Part shown: in pieces, positions 53,949 to 61,821 of the stretch
Layout: every line of letters starts with the position of its first letter
How positions within the stretch are numbered: the stretch's first letter is position 1
Assembly (NCBI RefSeq): GCF_001281525.1
Contig: NZ_LGCI01000010.1
Span: forward strand, 858,869-922,868
Source: Lysinibacillus macroides
Lineage (GTDB): Bacteria; Bacillota; Bacilli; Bacillales_A; Planococcaceae
Direction: 5' to 3'
DNA length: 64,000 nt
Program-made: the position numbers and the translations under genes
The notes under the pieces: model-generated
Seen by the model: only the letters and a program-made list of their open reading frames with translations
Told to the model about the DNA's origin: nothing
Databases searched by the model: none

Positions 53949-54644
53949 TCATTTTACTGTATACAATTTTGTGGTTTTGCTCTCGTTGTTATATACAATC
54001 TTTAACCCTAAAAGGTCAGCTAACTCACGGACTTGTACATATGTTCTACCATCTTTAATAATAGCAGGAACTGATTTACTATCATTGAGCATAACTTTCG
54101 CTTCTGTAGTTGATGCCACTTTTACTTCCTCCTTTGATTTCATAGTTTCCTCTATGCGCTTCAAGAAGCTTTCCCAACGCCCTTCACTCAAAATACGATG
54201 TGGACAGTATTTGCCGTTCCAATCTTGGTGTTTTCTAATTCTTTCAATCCCCCAACCAAATTGCTTTAATAGTTTAGCAATGTATTGTACAGCATTCGCC
54301 TCTGCTGCTAGGTATCGTGACCCACCACTTTTACTGTAGCAAATCTCTACTCCGATAGAAATGCGATTACCTTTCTTTAGTGCATTCGGATCACTACTAC
54401 CTCCGCCATCTCCACAATGCCAAGCATTGCGTGTGAATGGGATGGCTTGGATAACCTCTTTATCGTCTACAGCAACATGATACGATACCTGGTTGTTATT
54501 ACTGAGCATATACTTAATCTCGTTTACTGCCGGAGCATCGTTAGCCGTATTGTGTACTGTGATATATTGTGGTGTCATTGCGTACGGTGCTTTAATTGAA
54601 TATTTGCTTGAAGGCAACAAATTTTGTTTGAATGTGTAAACCAT
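53949..54644 (-). CDS. Phage endolysin, N-acetylmuramoyl-L-alanine amidase
   Basis: 231 residues. The amidase_2 (PGRP-like) domain covers about 1-165 with zinc ligands in ITVHNTAND (His31) and RKHQDWNGKYCPHRI. The C-terminal 60 residues resemble a copper-amine-oxidase-N-like cell-wall domain (VPAIIKDGRTYVQVRELADLLGLKIVYN). It cleaves peptidoglycan stem peptides for lysis. No signal peptide; export depends on the holin, whose stop it overlaps by one base. Confidence 0.93.
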   Translation of the reverse strand: MVYTFKQNLLPSSKYSIKAPYAMTPQYITVHNTANDAPAVNEIKYMLSNNNQVSYHVAVDDKEVIQAIPFTRNAWHCGDGGGSSDPNALKKGNRISIGVEICYSKSGGSRYLAAEANAVQYIAKLLKQFGWGIERIRKHQDWNGKYCPHRILSEGRWESFLKRIEETMKSKEEVKVASTTEAKVMLNDSKSVPAIIKDGRTYVQVRELADLLGLKIVYNNESKTTKLYTVK

Positions 54645-54901
54645 TACTCATCATCCTTTGGTTTGTCATATTTTAATGCCTGAGAGCTATCATTAGTACC
54701 ATTGGTTGTAGGGTCAACCACTACCCCAATGAGCACTAAAAAAGCGAGCACAGTGTTAAATAACTCTGTTACTCGCTTGTTATAAATTGTTGTGTCATAT
54801 CCAAATAGTGCTGATACTTGTTGTACTAATAATAGTAGTAATGCAAAGGTAGCCACTAAAAATGGCTTATGTTTCAAACGTACTTTCCAATTAATCTTCA
54901 T
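54644..54901 (-). CDS. Holin, phi-LC3 type
   Basis: 85 residues with two membrane segments (about 13-33 and 48-66), a short loop, and the typical end VDPTTNGTNDSSQALKYDKP, matching the phi-LC3 holin family. Forms the membrane lesion that releases the endolysin. It starts 13 bp after xhlA and ends at the amidase start. Confidence 0.92.
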   Translation of the reverse strand: MKINWKVRLKHKPFLVATFALLLLLVQQVSALFGYDTTIYNKRVTELFNTVLAFLVLIGVVVDPTTNGTNDSSQALKYDKPKDDE

Positions 54902-54914
54902 CTGTATTTTCCTC

Positions 54915-55166
54915 CTATTGATTAATAAAGATCAAGCTTAATACAGCCGTGACAATTGCTAGAATAAGCGTACTGCCAATTGCATACATCCACTTATCAA
55001 TTTTGTCGATACGCTTGTGAGCACTACTTGCCATGTCACGTGCTTTAACTGCTGTATCTTTGACAGCATCGATTTTTTCGGTAGTTTGTGTAATCGTGTC
55101 AACCTTAGTTTCTACCCGTACTACACGCTCTCTAATTTCTGCTAAGATTTCATTTTGATTTTCCAT
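54915..55166 (-). CDS. xhlA: XhlA family haemolysin-like lysis protein
   Basis: 83 residues from ATG 55166 after AAAGGATG. A helical, charged region (VVRVETKVDTITQTTEKIDAVKDTAVKARD) precedes one C-terminal membrane segment (YAIGSTLILAIVTAVLSLIF). It is the PBSX XhlA architecture and acts with holin XhlB in lysis. First gene of the lysis cassette. Confidence 0.9.
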   Translation of the reverse strand: MENQNEILAEIRERVVRVETKVDTITQTTEKIDAVKDTAVKARDMASSAHKRIDKIDKWMYAIGSTLILAIVTAVLSLIFINQ

Positions 55167-55187
55167 GCGACACATCCTTTTCCCAAT

Positions 55188-55203
55188 TCCCAAGCGCTTG
55201 GGA
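55188..55203. repeat. 16-bp perfect palindrome before the lysis cassette
   Basis: TCCCAAGCGCTTGGGA. It lies between the lipoprotein gene's terminator and the xhlA start. It may be an operator for the lysis genes or an extra transcript-end hairpin. Confidence 0.55.
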
Positions 55204-55211
55204 TTATAAAA

Positions 55212-55233
55212 AGCACCCTCAACTGAGAGTGCT
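55212..55233 (-). terminator. Lipoprotein gene terminator
   Basis: AGCACTCTC pairs with GAGGGTGCT (one G-T pair) and is followed by TTTTTAT on the minus strand. It overlaps the stop codon. Confidence 0.7.
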
Positions 55234-55711
55234 ATAGTGTATCTAAACTTTTTATAACTTTAAGTAGTATATCTTCATTTTTTTCAAAAAATGATTTTGA
55301 TACTTCTGCATTTATATTATAAATAACATCATTGTCGATAAAGACTAATTCATAATGTACCTTTTCATCTAAATTTCCTAGTATAAGATCTGCACTCTTA
55401 CCATTATCCAAAGTTATTCTTTGAATATCGAATCCATAATTTTTAGCACTTTCATAAGGGTCAGATATCTCCTCCATATAGTGTGCTGCGTAGGTGAGAA
55501 TACGTACATCTGGATTTCCAACATACAAATTAATACCATCTTCATTATCTGACTCTTCTCCAATATGCCAGTCAGGCGGATAGTTCACTGAAAAACCATA
55601 TTTTGAATTAAGGTATGTTTCCCACTCAGCACTTTTAATTTTGATTTCATCGTCGTTACATGCAACAAGAAAGGTAATGATAAAAATAAAAGACAAAAAT
55701 TTCTTAAGCAT
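55232..55711 (-). CDS. Prophage lipoprotein (moron-like)
   Basis: 159 residues with a signal peptide and lipobox (MLKKFLSFIFIITFLVACND; cleavage before Cys18), then a PsbP/MOG1-like segment (YGFSVNYPPDWHIGEE). It would be anchored on the outer face of the membrane. It stands apart from the tail and lysis operon with its own terminator and a 200-bp AT-rich upstream region, as lysogenic-conversion genes do. Superinfection exclusion is one possibility; no direct evidence. Confidence 0.75.
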   Translation of the reverse strand: MLKKFLSFIFIITFLVACNDDEIKIKSAEWETYLNSKYGFSVNYPPDWHIGEESDNEDGINLYVGNPDVRILTYAAHYMEEISDPYESAKNYGFDIQRITLDNGKSADLILGNLDEKVHYELVFIDNDVIYNINAEVSKSFFEKNEDILLKVIKSLDTL

Positions 55712-55796
55712 TTTTACTCTCCATTTTTTATTGTTTTCATTTATTTATTCTACAGAAAACAGCGTAAACCTTCTAAATATGACAATAAAAATAACG

Positions 55797-55874
55797 CTAA
55801 GCTTCTGCTTGCGTTTTAAAGTAGATGCTTAATAGTAAGCCGTTAAAAACTCCAATGAAAAACCTATTTTCCAC
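55797..55874 (-). CDS. Possible 25-residue membrane peptide
   Basis: GTG start after AAGGAGTGGGG; the product begins ENRFFIGVFNGLLLSIYF, one short hydrophobic helix, and ends KTQAEA. It lies just after the 52-residue gene. Very short, so uncertain. Confidence 0.35.
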   Translation of the reverse strand: MENRFFIGVFNGLLLSIYFKTQAEA

Positions 55875-55917
55875 CTTCCCCACTCCTTACTTACAGGATT
55901 GGTAGAAAGATTATTTA

Positions 55918-56076
55918 TTATACACCTTCAGTAGCTGTTAAGATGTAATCCTCGACTGCTTGACGATAAACTTCATTTGTGATGTCGTCTAAGACATATG
56001 TTTGTCCAGTTTTGGGATTAAGCCCACCTGCTAAAATACGCTCCGCTGCAATACGTACTACTACTTGATTGACCAT
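55918..56076 (-). CDS. Small phage protein, CD1375-like
   Basis: 52 residues (MVNQVVVRIAAERILAGGLN, then NEVYRQAVEDYILT), resembling the short CD1375/XkdX-region proteins found between tail fibre and lysis genes. Its ATG shares one base with the stop of the preceding gene. Function unknown. Confidence 0.65.
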   Translation of the reverse strand: MVNQVVVRIAAERILAGGLNPKTGQTYVLDDITNEVYRQAVEDYILTATEGV

Positions 56077-56453
56077 TATAAAATCCCTCCATTTAGTTTA
56101 TCCACTACTAACAACAATGCATTTTCTAATTCCTCTACTCGCTTTTCTAACGGTAGTTTCAATGCAGATTCACTCTCATTCCGAAAAGCAAATTGTACAT
56201 TTTTGTTGATTGGATTTACTTGATAGTACACACAGTTAGTAAATTCTTCATGATACTGACCATATTCGAGGTCAATGAAATCAATATCATTTTTGCTGTG
56301 TTCATTTAATACAAAAATATTTTCATAGTCTGAATCAAAGGACTGTTCAATTTCAACAGTTCCTTCCCCTTCGCCAGAATCGTAAATAACTTGACCGTTT
56401 TGCTTCAAGAAATATATACGTCTGCCATTTTTATACCAATTGATAACTTCCAC
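56076..56453 (-). CDS. Hypothetical tail-region protein
   Basis: 125 residues, beta-rich (VINWYKNGRRIYFLKQNGQV) with a C-terminal helix (LPLEKRVEELENALLLVVDKL) that may form a short coiled coil. It starts directly after the tail fibre stop. The position suggests a fibre-associated or chaperone protein. Not recognised. Confidence 0.65.
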   Translation of the reverse strand: MEVINWYKNGRRIYFLKQNGQVIYDSGEGEGTVEIEQSFDSDYENIFVLNEHSKNDIDFIDLEYGQYHEEFTNCVYYQVNPINKNVQFAFRNESESALKLPLEKRVEELENALLLVVDKLNGGIL

Positions 56454-57794
56454 TTACATCACCCCCCATGCTTGTACCAAAATGCTTAGTGTTTGTGCTG
56501 ATATATCAGTGTTACTATAAAAAGTTAATCTTATACGAAGATAATTGCCATCAATAACTGTGCCAAAATTCGGGTTGCTATGAAAATAGGGACTTACATC
56601 ACACAAAACAAAACCATTACTGGTCGACCCACCTGCTCTGGTGTAACTTGATGAATTTGGCATAAACCCCAAAGTTACACCAGAGTTTGCTGTACTATTA
56701 TTAAAAAAAATAATTGGACAAAAAATAACAGCATTCTTTATCGGGAACCCAGCATCGAATAAAAATTCTACTTCGTGACGAAGAGCTGAGCCAACGCTAC
56801 GTGTAAAATTTTGTTCACGGTATTTGAATGTTTGGATGGCGCTAATATTTGCCGCCATCGTCGCAAACTCTGCATTGGTGGCTGTTGGCACACCTTTACC
56901 AGTAATGGCGTTTGCGACTTGGGCTTTACCATTACTTACAGATGTAAAAAGCAGATCATATACTTCATCGGCTCTTGATTTTTGGATTGGTATATTTGCA
57001 ATTATTTGTCCAGTTTTTTGAAGTACCACATTATTGACAATATTGTATGCACCTCCTTGCGTCGAATTAATTTTTAGACGTACGTTAAGAGGGTTTTTCC
57101 CAGTTGCTCGCTTTGTTATAGGGATATAAAACCTATTTGGTGATGTTTCCCTTACCGCATCCCCGACGTGGAATTGATAAGCAAAAGCACTAGATATACT
57201 AACGATTGTTTTTTCATTTACATACTGTGTGCCATCAGCCGCTCCTAAATGGTAAATTACATGTGCTCCTCCACCAGCATTACTTTGAGAATAAACCGAT
57301 GTTAAAACTAACTCAATTGACCCCCAAAAATGTTCAGTAGGTATTTGTATCACCAATGTCTCTACACTCGCAACATCTTGCCATTCGTACCAAAAAGGCC
57401 ACACTTTTTCTACTGTTGTTGATGATAAATTTGTAATATCCGCATCATTATAAACACCTTTTTGCCACGCACCATCAATCTTAGCAACATCCCCAGCACG
57501 CATATGCTTACTGGCGTCGTTGATATGCGTTATTACACTCTGCCGTACCTCATTGATAGCAGCCACTAAATTAGTTTTTTGTGTGGTTTCGAGATTATTC
57601 AAGTTGCCGACTTTTGTTTCGAGATTATTCAAACGTACGAGAATGTTATCTCCTGCTTCGCCACTGCCAATCGCATCACTGATGCGCTTTAGTTCAGCGT
57701 CGATAATATCCACGTTACTATTAAAATCTTCTACATTATAAAAATCTGTTTGATCAGGTTTAATCATATTGTAATTTGGTGTTCTTGTTACCAA
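56454..57794 (-). CDS. Tail fibre / receptor-binding protein
   Basis: 446 residues. The N-terminus MVTRTPNYNMIKPDQTDFYN with VEDFNSNVDIIDAELKRISD is typical of fibres attached to the XkdU baseplate. Then come a short coiled coil (LNNLETKVGNLNNLETTQKT) and a central domain. A phage-tail repeat around ITGKGVPTATNAEFATMAAN and a beta-rich C-terminal domain follow, probably for receptor binding. It abuts xkdU with no gap. Confidence 0.85.
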   Translation of the reverse strand: MVTRTPNYNMIKPDQTDFYNVEDFNSNVDIIDAELKRISDAIGSGEAGDNILVRLNNLETKVGNLNNLETTQKTNLVAAINEVRQSVITHINDASKHMRAGDVAKIDGAWQKGVYNDADITNLSSTTVEKVWPFWYEWQDVASVETLVIQIPTEHFWGSIELVLTSVYSQSNAGGGAHVIYHLGAADGTQYVNEKTIVSISSAFAYQFHVGDAVRETSPNRFYIPITKRATGKNPLNVRLKINSTQGGAYNIVNNVVLQKTGQIIANIPIQKSRADEVYDLLFTSVSNGKAQVANAITGKGVPTATNAEFATMAANISAIQTFKYREQNFTRSVGSALRHEVEFLFDAGFPIKNAVIFCPIIFFNNSTANSGVTLGFMPNSSSYTRAGGSTSNGFVLCDVSPYFHSNPNFGTVIDGNYLRIRLTFYSNTDISAQTLSILVQAWGVM

Positions 57795-58340
57795 TTACAT
57801 CACCCCGTTTCTTATTTCATCATGTGTGAATGGTCGTAAATCTATATGTCGATAATCATGTAATACACTGTGTTGGATATAACGTAGCCTCACGGTCAGT
57901 TCCATATTTTGCGGCACAATACGCTCGAGTAAATCCCTGGCTGCATTGAATTGATTTCGTACAGTTAATTCTAATTTTATATCTAATGTTTTATCGGCTT
58001 TATTAATCGTCAGCTCGTAGGAATCATCACCTAGCAGACTGTTTAACAAACGAATTAAAACCTCTTCTGTGAAAGGCGGTTGCTCCTGGTAACGCGTTAA
58101 GATCCGGAAGCGGCGTGTTTCAATTGTGTCGTTATCGGCAGGATGTAGATGTAACATTTGTTCATATCTAGTGGCTCCATCCTTTGATGTTGTGATAACA
58201 AATTGATCATCCAGCGTCCTTTCAATTAAATCCCACAAAGCTGATAGTACAGGATTTTCGGCTTTTGCTATGGCAAGCATTTCTTTAATGTCATACAATA
58301 CTGGTGGCCAATATTGAACAATATCTACCTCTTTAGCCAC
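57795..58340 (-). CDS. xkdU: XkdU-like baseplate protein (YmfQ/DUF2313)
   Basis: 181 residues. VQYWPPVLYDIKEMLAIAKAENPVLSALWDLIERTLDDQFV and MLHLHPADNDTIETRRFRIL are the signatures of the gpI-like baseplate wedge family. Overlaps xkdT by 8 bp. It connects the baseplate to the fibre. Confidence 0.9.
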   Translation of the reverse strand: MAKEVDIVQYWPPVLYDIKEMLAIAKAENPVLSALWDLIERTLDDQFVITTSKDGATRYEQMLHLHPADNDTIETRRFRILTRYQEQPPFTEEVLIRLLNSLLGDDSYELTINKADKTLDIKLELTVRNQFNAARDLLERIVPQNMELTVRLRYIQHSVLHDYRHIDLRPFTHDEIRNGVM

Positions 58341-59406
58341 TCATATCACCTAATTTCGGGATATTTTCTCTTGCTACTATCAAATTGGATTGTGCGCCAT
58401 TTAACCGAGTATCTTTAATATCAAGCACACCTGCCACGCCTAGCAGCCTTGTCTCAATTTGTGAGATACGTACAACCAGCCCCGCATTATCATCATCACT
58501 ATGTGCCCATTCTGCTGCCAATTCGCGAAAATAATCTGTTACAACTGTTCGAGCTGTATTCTCAATAGCAGCCCAATCCCAACCCGTTTGATAAGTGATG
58601 TCCGTAGCTACATGGACCACTGACTCATTTACACCAAAAACGGTAACTTCATGGTCAATGGGGGCTGTACCAATTCCCTCACCTGTCTGATCTAACGGGT
58701 CTACCGCTTCTTGCACATCATCTACTAACGTTTGGGTAGGTTTCTCATACAAAGAATTGATAATGACAAGTTTTACTGTACCACCACCATTCCATGCCCT
58801 GTATACTCGGACACCACCGACACCAGGCAGAGAACCAACCTTTTCCTTATAGTCAGCACGGTTTCCTCCAAATGCCTGCGAATCAAATGAATCAAAGTAG
58901 CGCTTACGAAAAGCTTCTGTACTTTCTTCATCATCCCCTGGAATTAAAACATCTGTTAAAAAAGCCGTTTGCAAGCCATTGATATAATCAATCGGTATCA
59001 ACTGGCCAGAAAATAAATTGCCAACATTACCTGCCGTTTCACATTGCAATATAAATTGACCAAACGAAATACGTTCAATGACTTCATAATTTAACTCATC
59101 TAAACTGAAGCGGCTGCCGATTGGTATATCCATATTAAATAACCCTTTACGTTTTGCAAAAGTTGCTGGCCGTGGCTTTAATCCTCGTTCTGCAGCACGG
59201 CGAATTAGGTATTCTCTTGGAGCTGTATCCGCGAACACAAGATCTATAAAATGCTTCAAAGTCATGAGCATCTGTACAGTTTCTACACTATTGGCAGCCG
59301 TCGCATTAAAAATCATGGAAGTCCCCTCGCGTTTATCTAAAGAATTATCCACGCCAGCAAGCTTTTGAGCCATTAAATCTTCATAGGTTGTATCTAAATT
59401 AAGCAT
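58333..59406 (-). CDS. xkdT: XkdT-like baseplate J protein
   Basis: 357 residues of the gpJ/XkdT family. It carries the LDKREGTSMIFNATAANSVE N-terminus and GDDEESTEAFRKRYFDSFDSQAFGGNRADYKEKVGSLPGVGGVRVYRAWNGGGTV in native order. Baseplate wedge component that triggers sheath contraction. Shares one base with xkdS. Confidence 0.93.
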   Translation of the reverse strand: MLNLDTTYEDLMAQKLAGVDNSLDKREGTSMIFNATAANSVETVQMLMTLKHFIDLVFADTAPREYLIRRAAERGLKPRPATFAKRKGLFNMDIPIGSRFSLDELNYEVIERISFGQFILQCETAGNVGNLFSGQLIPIDYINGLQTAFLTDVLIPGDDEESTEAFRKRYFDSFDSQAFGGNRADYKEKVGSLPGVGGVRVYRAWNGGGTVKLVIINSLYEKPTQTLVDDVQEAVDPLDQTGEGIGTAPIDHEVTVFGVNESVVHVATDITYQTGWDWAAIENTARTVVTDYFRELAAEWAHSDDDNAGLVVRISQIETRLLGVAGVLDIKDTRLNGAQSNLIVARENIPKLGDMSG

Positions 59407-59810
59407 CAGTAGTCCACCTCCTTCGATGCTGTAATATCACCGTATATCGTGTGCGCTGTGTACTCAACATGTACTTTACTTTTGCGTGTAGTGACCACAA
59501 ATGAATCCACTTCATTGATGCGATCATCTTGTAACAAGGCATCCCGTATGCGCCGCTTCACCTCGCTTGCTACATACGAAACAGGCTTGCCGAACAAGTC
59601 CTTAAACTCAGCGCCAAAATTCCATGAATAAATAATATGGTCATACCGCTCAACGGAAAGCATTAAAAAAATCGCTTGTTTCATGGCTTCTAGTTCGTCA
59701 ATATAGCCAACACAGCGATCTTTTGCATAGATTAATTTGTAATTCTTCGTTGGCTCAATAACTTCCTCAAAATCCAGCATCAGCTCATCGTTTTCGATTT
59801 GCGGAATCAT
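59406..59810 (-). CDS. xkdS: XkdS-like baseplate protein (DUF2634, gp25-like)
   Basis: 134 residues. YIDELEAMKQAIFLMLSVERYDHIIYSWNFGAEFKDLFGKP is the XkdS signature; the family relates to the gp25 lysozyme-like baseplate wedge. Overlaps xkdR by 4 bp. Confidence 0.92.
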   Translation of the reverse strand: MIPQIENDELMLDFEEVIEPTKNYKLIYAKDRCVGYIDELEAMKQAIFLMLSVERYDHIIYSWNFGAEFKDLFGKPVSYVASEVKRRIRDALLQDDRINEVDSFVVTTRKSKVHVEYTAHTIYGDITASKEVDY

Positions 59811-60187
59811 TCAACCACCTCTTTGTCGATAATAATATACTGTTGCCCTCCATGTGTGCGAATCATTGTAACCTTATCCCCAACAATTAGAGCGTTATGG
59901 ATTAGAAATTTCTTTCTCCCTTTGTAATCATGATTATGGGAAGCAAAAGCATCGTCCCCAGATCCGCCAGCACGATTTTCTGTTACATGCTCGACTGTCA
60001 TTTCCACTTCATAATCCATCACAGCACGGGTTAACTTCAATTGTTCCTCCTTTAAAGTCAACTTTTGGTCAAGTTGAATCTCTAATGGGCTAATGCTTAT
60101 GACAGTGCCATAGACGACTGTAGAAAGCTTTTGAGCATTAATGACCCCTAACACTATTCGCTGGAACTCTGTTAATATATCCTCCAT
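59807..60187 (-). CDS. xkdR: XkdR-like protein (DUF2577)
   Basis: 126 residues from ATG 60187, 1 bp after the xkdQ stop. VVYGTVISISPLEIQLDQKLTL and GDKVTMIRTHGGQQYIIIDKEV are the DUF2577 OB-fold-like pattern of baseplate spike-associated proteins. A longer frame would begin inside xkdQ without better support. Confidence 0.88.
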   Translation of the reverse strand: MEDILTEFQRIVLGVINAQKLSTVVYGTVISISPLEIQLDQKLTLKEEQLKLTRAVMDYEVEMTVEHVTENRAGGSGDDAFASHNHDYKGRKKFLIHNALIVGDKVTMIRTHGGQQYIIIDKEVVE

Positions 60188-60188
60188 G

Positions 60189-61151
60189 CTACGCAATGAA
60201 ATCACCACCAATTAGCTTCAAATCCATCCTGTGATCGCTCTCTTTAAAAATGTGTTTTACCGTTTCCACCATCATGAAATTTGCTACAGAAAGATCACCA
60301 ACATACAATTGTACGGCCACTTGGCTCCCACCACGGACAATGGGATTACCAAAAACATTTTTAATATGAAGTTTTCTGGATTTACGGTTATAAAGCTTTA
60401 ACATACCGTCCGCTTTAGCTTTACCATTGTCTTTTTCACCTAATTTTTCAGTAAGCTGCAAGACACCCCACTCATTGATTTTGCTACCATCTTGAGCAAT
60501 ATAAATTTCACGTTTACCTTTCTTTTTATCTTCACGTATCAGTTTAATTTTGTTATACGTATTTTCATCAATGGACGTTGTGTATTCAAAGGATTCACCT
60601 GACTCCGCATCAATTAACAAATCTGTTTTAAGCGTTCTGGCTTCTCGCAAATTTAAAGCGCCAAAGTCATCATAGAGCACAAATAAACTCTTCGTATGCA
60701 AAGTCGTTTCTGCCAAAGCATTGTCCATAATCGTGAACAGTTCTTGATCATCCTCCACCCTTGATGGCATGACATGTTTTGTATTATCTACGGTCCCTGT
60801 CTTTAACCTGAAATCTTTTGCGATCATTTGAAGCACCTGAGTAGCCGTTTTATTGGCATAAACATAGGTGTCTTTATTTTTAAAGTAGCGGAGCTGGTCA
60901 TAACAAGTAACTGTAATGATGCGGTTATTTGTACGCTTCTTGGTAAAGACAAACCCATAAAAAATCTTATGACCATCATATTCAAAACGAACTGCAGCAC
61001 CTTCGTGGAAGTTCAACACTTCGTCTTTTATCACACTAAATGTTAGCTTACCTGGTGTGCCTTTACGGTGAACTTCCCACTCTATACCTTCCTCCACTGC
61101 ACATTCATACATTTGTCCACGGCTCATAATATATAGCTTTGATTTAACCAA
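60189..61151 (-). CDS. xkdQ: XkdQ-like tail hub protein
   Basis: 320 residues; the gpD-like central hub of contractile tails. Contains KIFYGFVFTKKRTNN, TCYDQLRYFKNKDTYVY, DENTYNKIKLIREDKKKGKREIYIAQDGS and a C-terminal HRMDLKLIGG. It is the helper-side counterpart of the satellite protein at 41729-42697. It overlaps xkdP by 8 bp. Confidence 0.92.
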   Translation of the reverse strand: MVKSKLYIMSRGQMYECAVEEGIEWEVHRKGTPGKLTFSVIKDEVLNFHEGAAVRFEYDGHKIFYGFVFTKKRTNNRIITVTCYDQLRYFKNKDTYVYANKTATQVLQMIAKDFRLKTGTVDNTKHVMPSRVEDDQELFTIMDNALAETTLHTKSLFVLYDDFGALNLREARTLKTDLLIDAESGESFEYTTSIDENTYNKIKLIREDKKKGKREIYIAQDGSKINEWGVLQLTEKLGEKDNGKAKADGMLKLYNRKSRKLHIKNVFGNPIVRGGSQVAVQLYVGDLSVANFMMVETVKHIFKESDHRMDLKLIGGDFIA

Positions 61152-61821
61152 GTTTAATCACCTGCCCCGCTTTTATGATATTGGGATTGCTAATGTTATT
61201 AAGCTTGGCAAGCTCTGTATATTTAGAGCCATCACCTAAATACTTTTTAGCAATTGCCCAGAGTGTTTCGCCTGATTGCACTGTATGCGTTTTAGGCGTT
61301 TCTTTCCCTGTTGTTGGTCGCTTCTGTTCTACCACTGCTTTAGATGCAGTCTTTGTTGCATTGGCTGCACTAGTTGTAGATGCTTTTAAATTAATTTTTT
61401 TATTACCATACGGCCGATATTGTTTCAATGTAATTCGTACATTAACGTCAAAACCATTGTCTGCAGACTCCAAAATTTCATAATCTTCTATCGTCACCGT
61501 CATATTGGTGTCAAAAAGAAGATTTCCGTTCGGCATCATACGATTCACAATGAATTGAAATGGCTTGTCATCAATCTTTAACTTCTCTAGTTTTTCAAGA
61601 TAATAAGTAGCTGGCTGAAATCCATTCGGGTAAACAGAAAACGGATAGTTGACGTTTGGGAGCAATACCTCAAACTCAATATCCGTTAGTCCTGGTTTCT
61701 TAATAATGTTGACTTCGCCTTCGTTCATCAAAACGATGGTGTCATTTCTTCCATTGATGCGTGTACTTAACTCAGCAGGCGCAACAGGAAGCTGTACACC
61801 ATCGACAAAAAAGTTATACAT
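61144..61821 (-). CDS. xkdP: XkdP-like tail protein with LysM domain
   Basis: 225 residues. The N-terminal part (MYNFFVDGVQLPVAPAELST, then DIEFEVLLPNVNYPF) is the XkdP/gp53-like fold. A C-terminal LysM (HTVQSGETLWAIAKKYLGDG, then ISNPNIIKAGQVIKL) follows a polar linker. It lies between tape measure and hub. The satellite has no equivalent of this gene. Overlaps the tape measure by 8 bp. Confidence 0.92.
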   Translation of the reverse strand: MYNFFVDGVQLPVAPAELSTRINGRNDTIVLMNEGEVNIIKKPGLTDIEFEVLLPNVNYPFSVYPNGFQPATYYLEKLEKLKIDDKPFQFIVNRMMPNGNLLFDTNMTVTIEDYEILESADNGFDVNVRITLKQYRPYGNKKINLKASTTSAANATKTASKAVVEQKRPTTGKETPKTHTVQSGETLWAIAKKYLGDGSKYTELAKLNNISNPNIIKAGQVIKLG

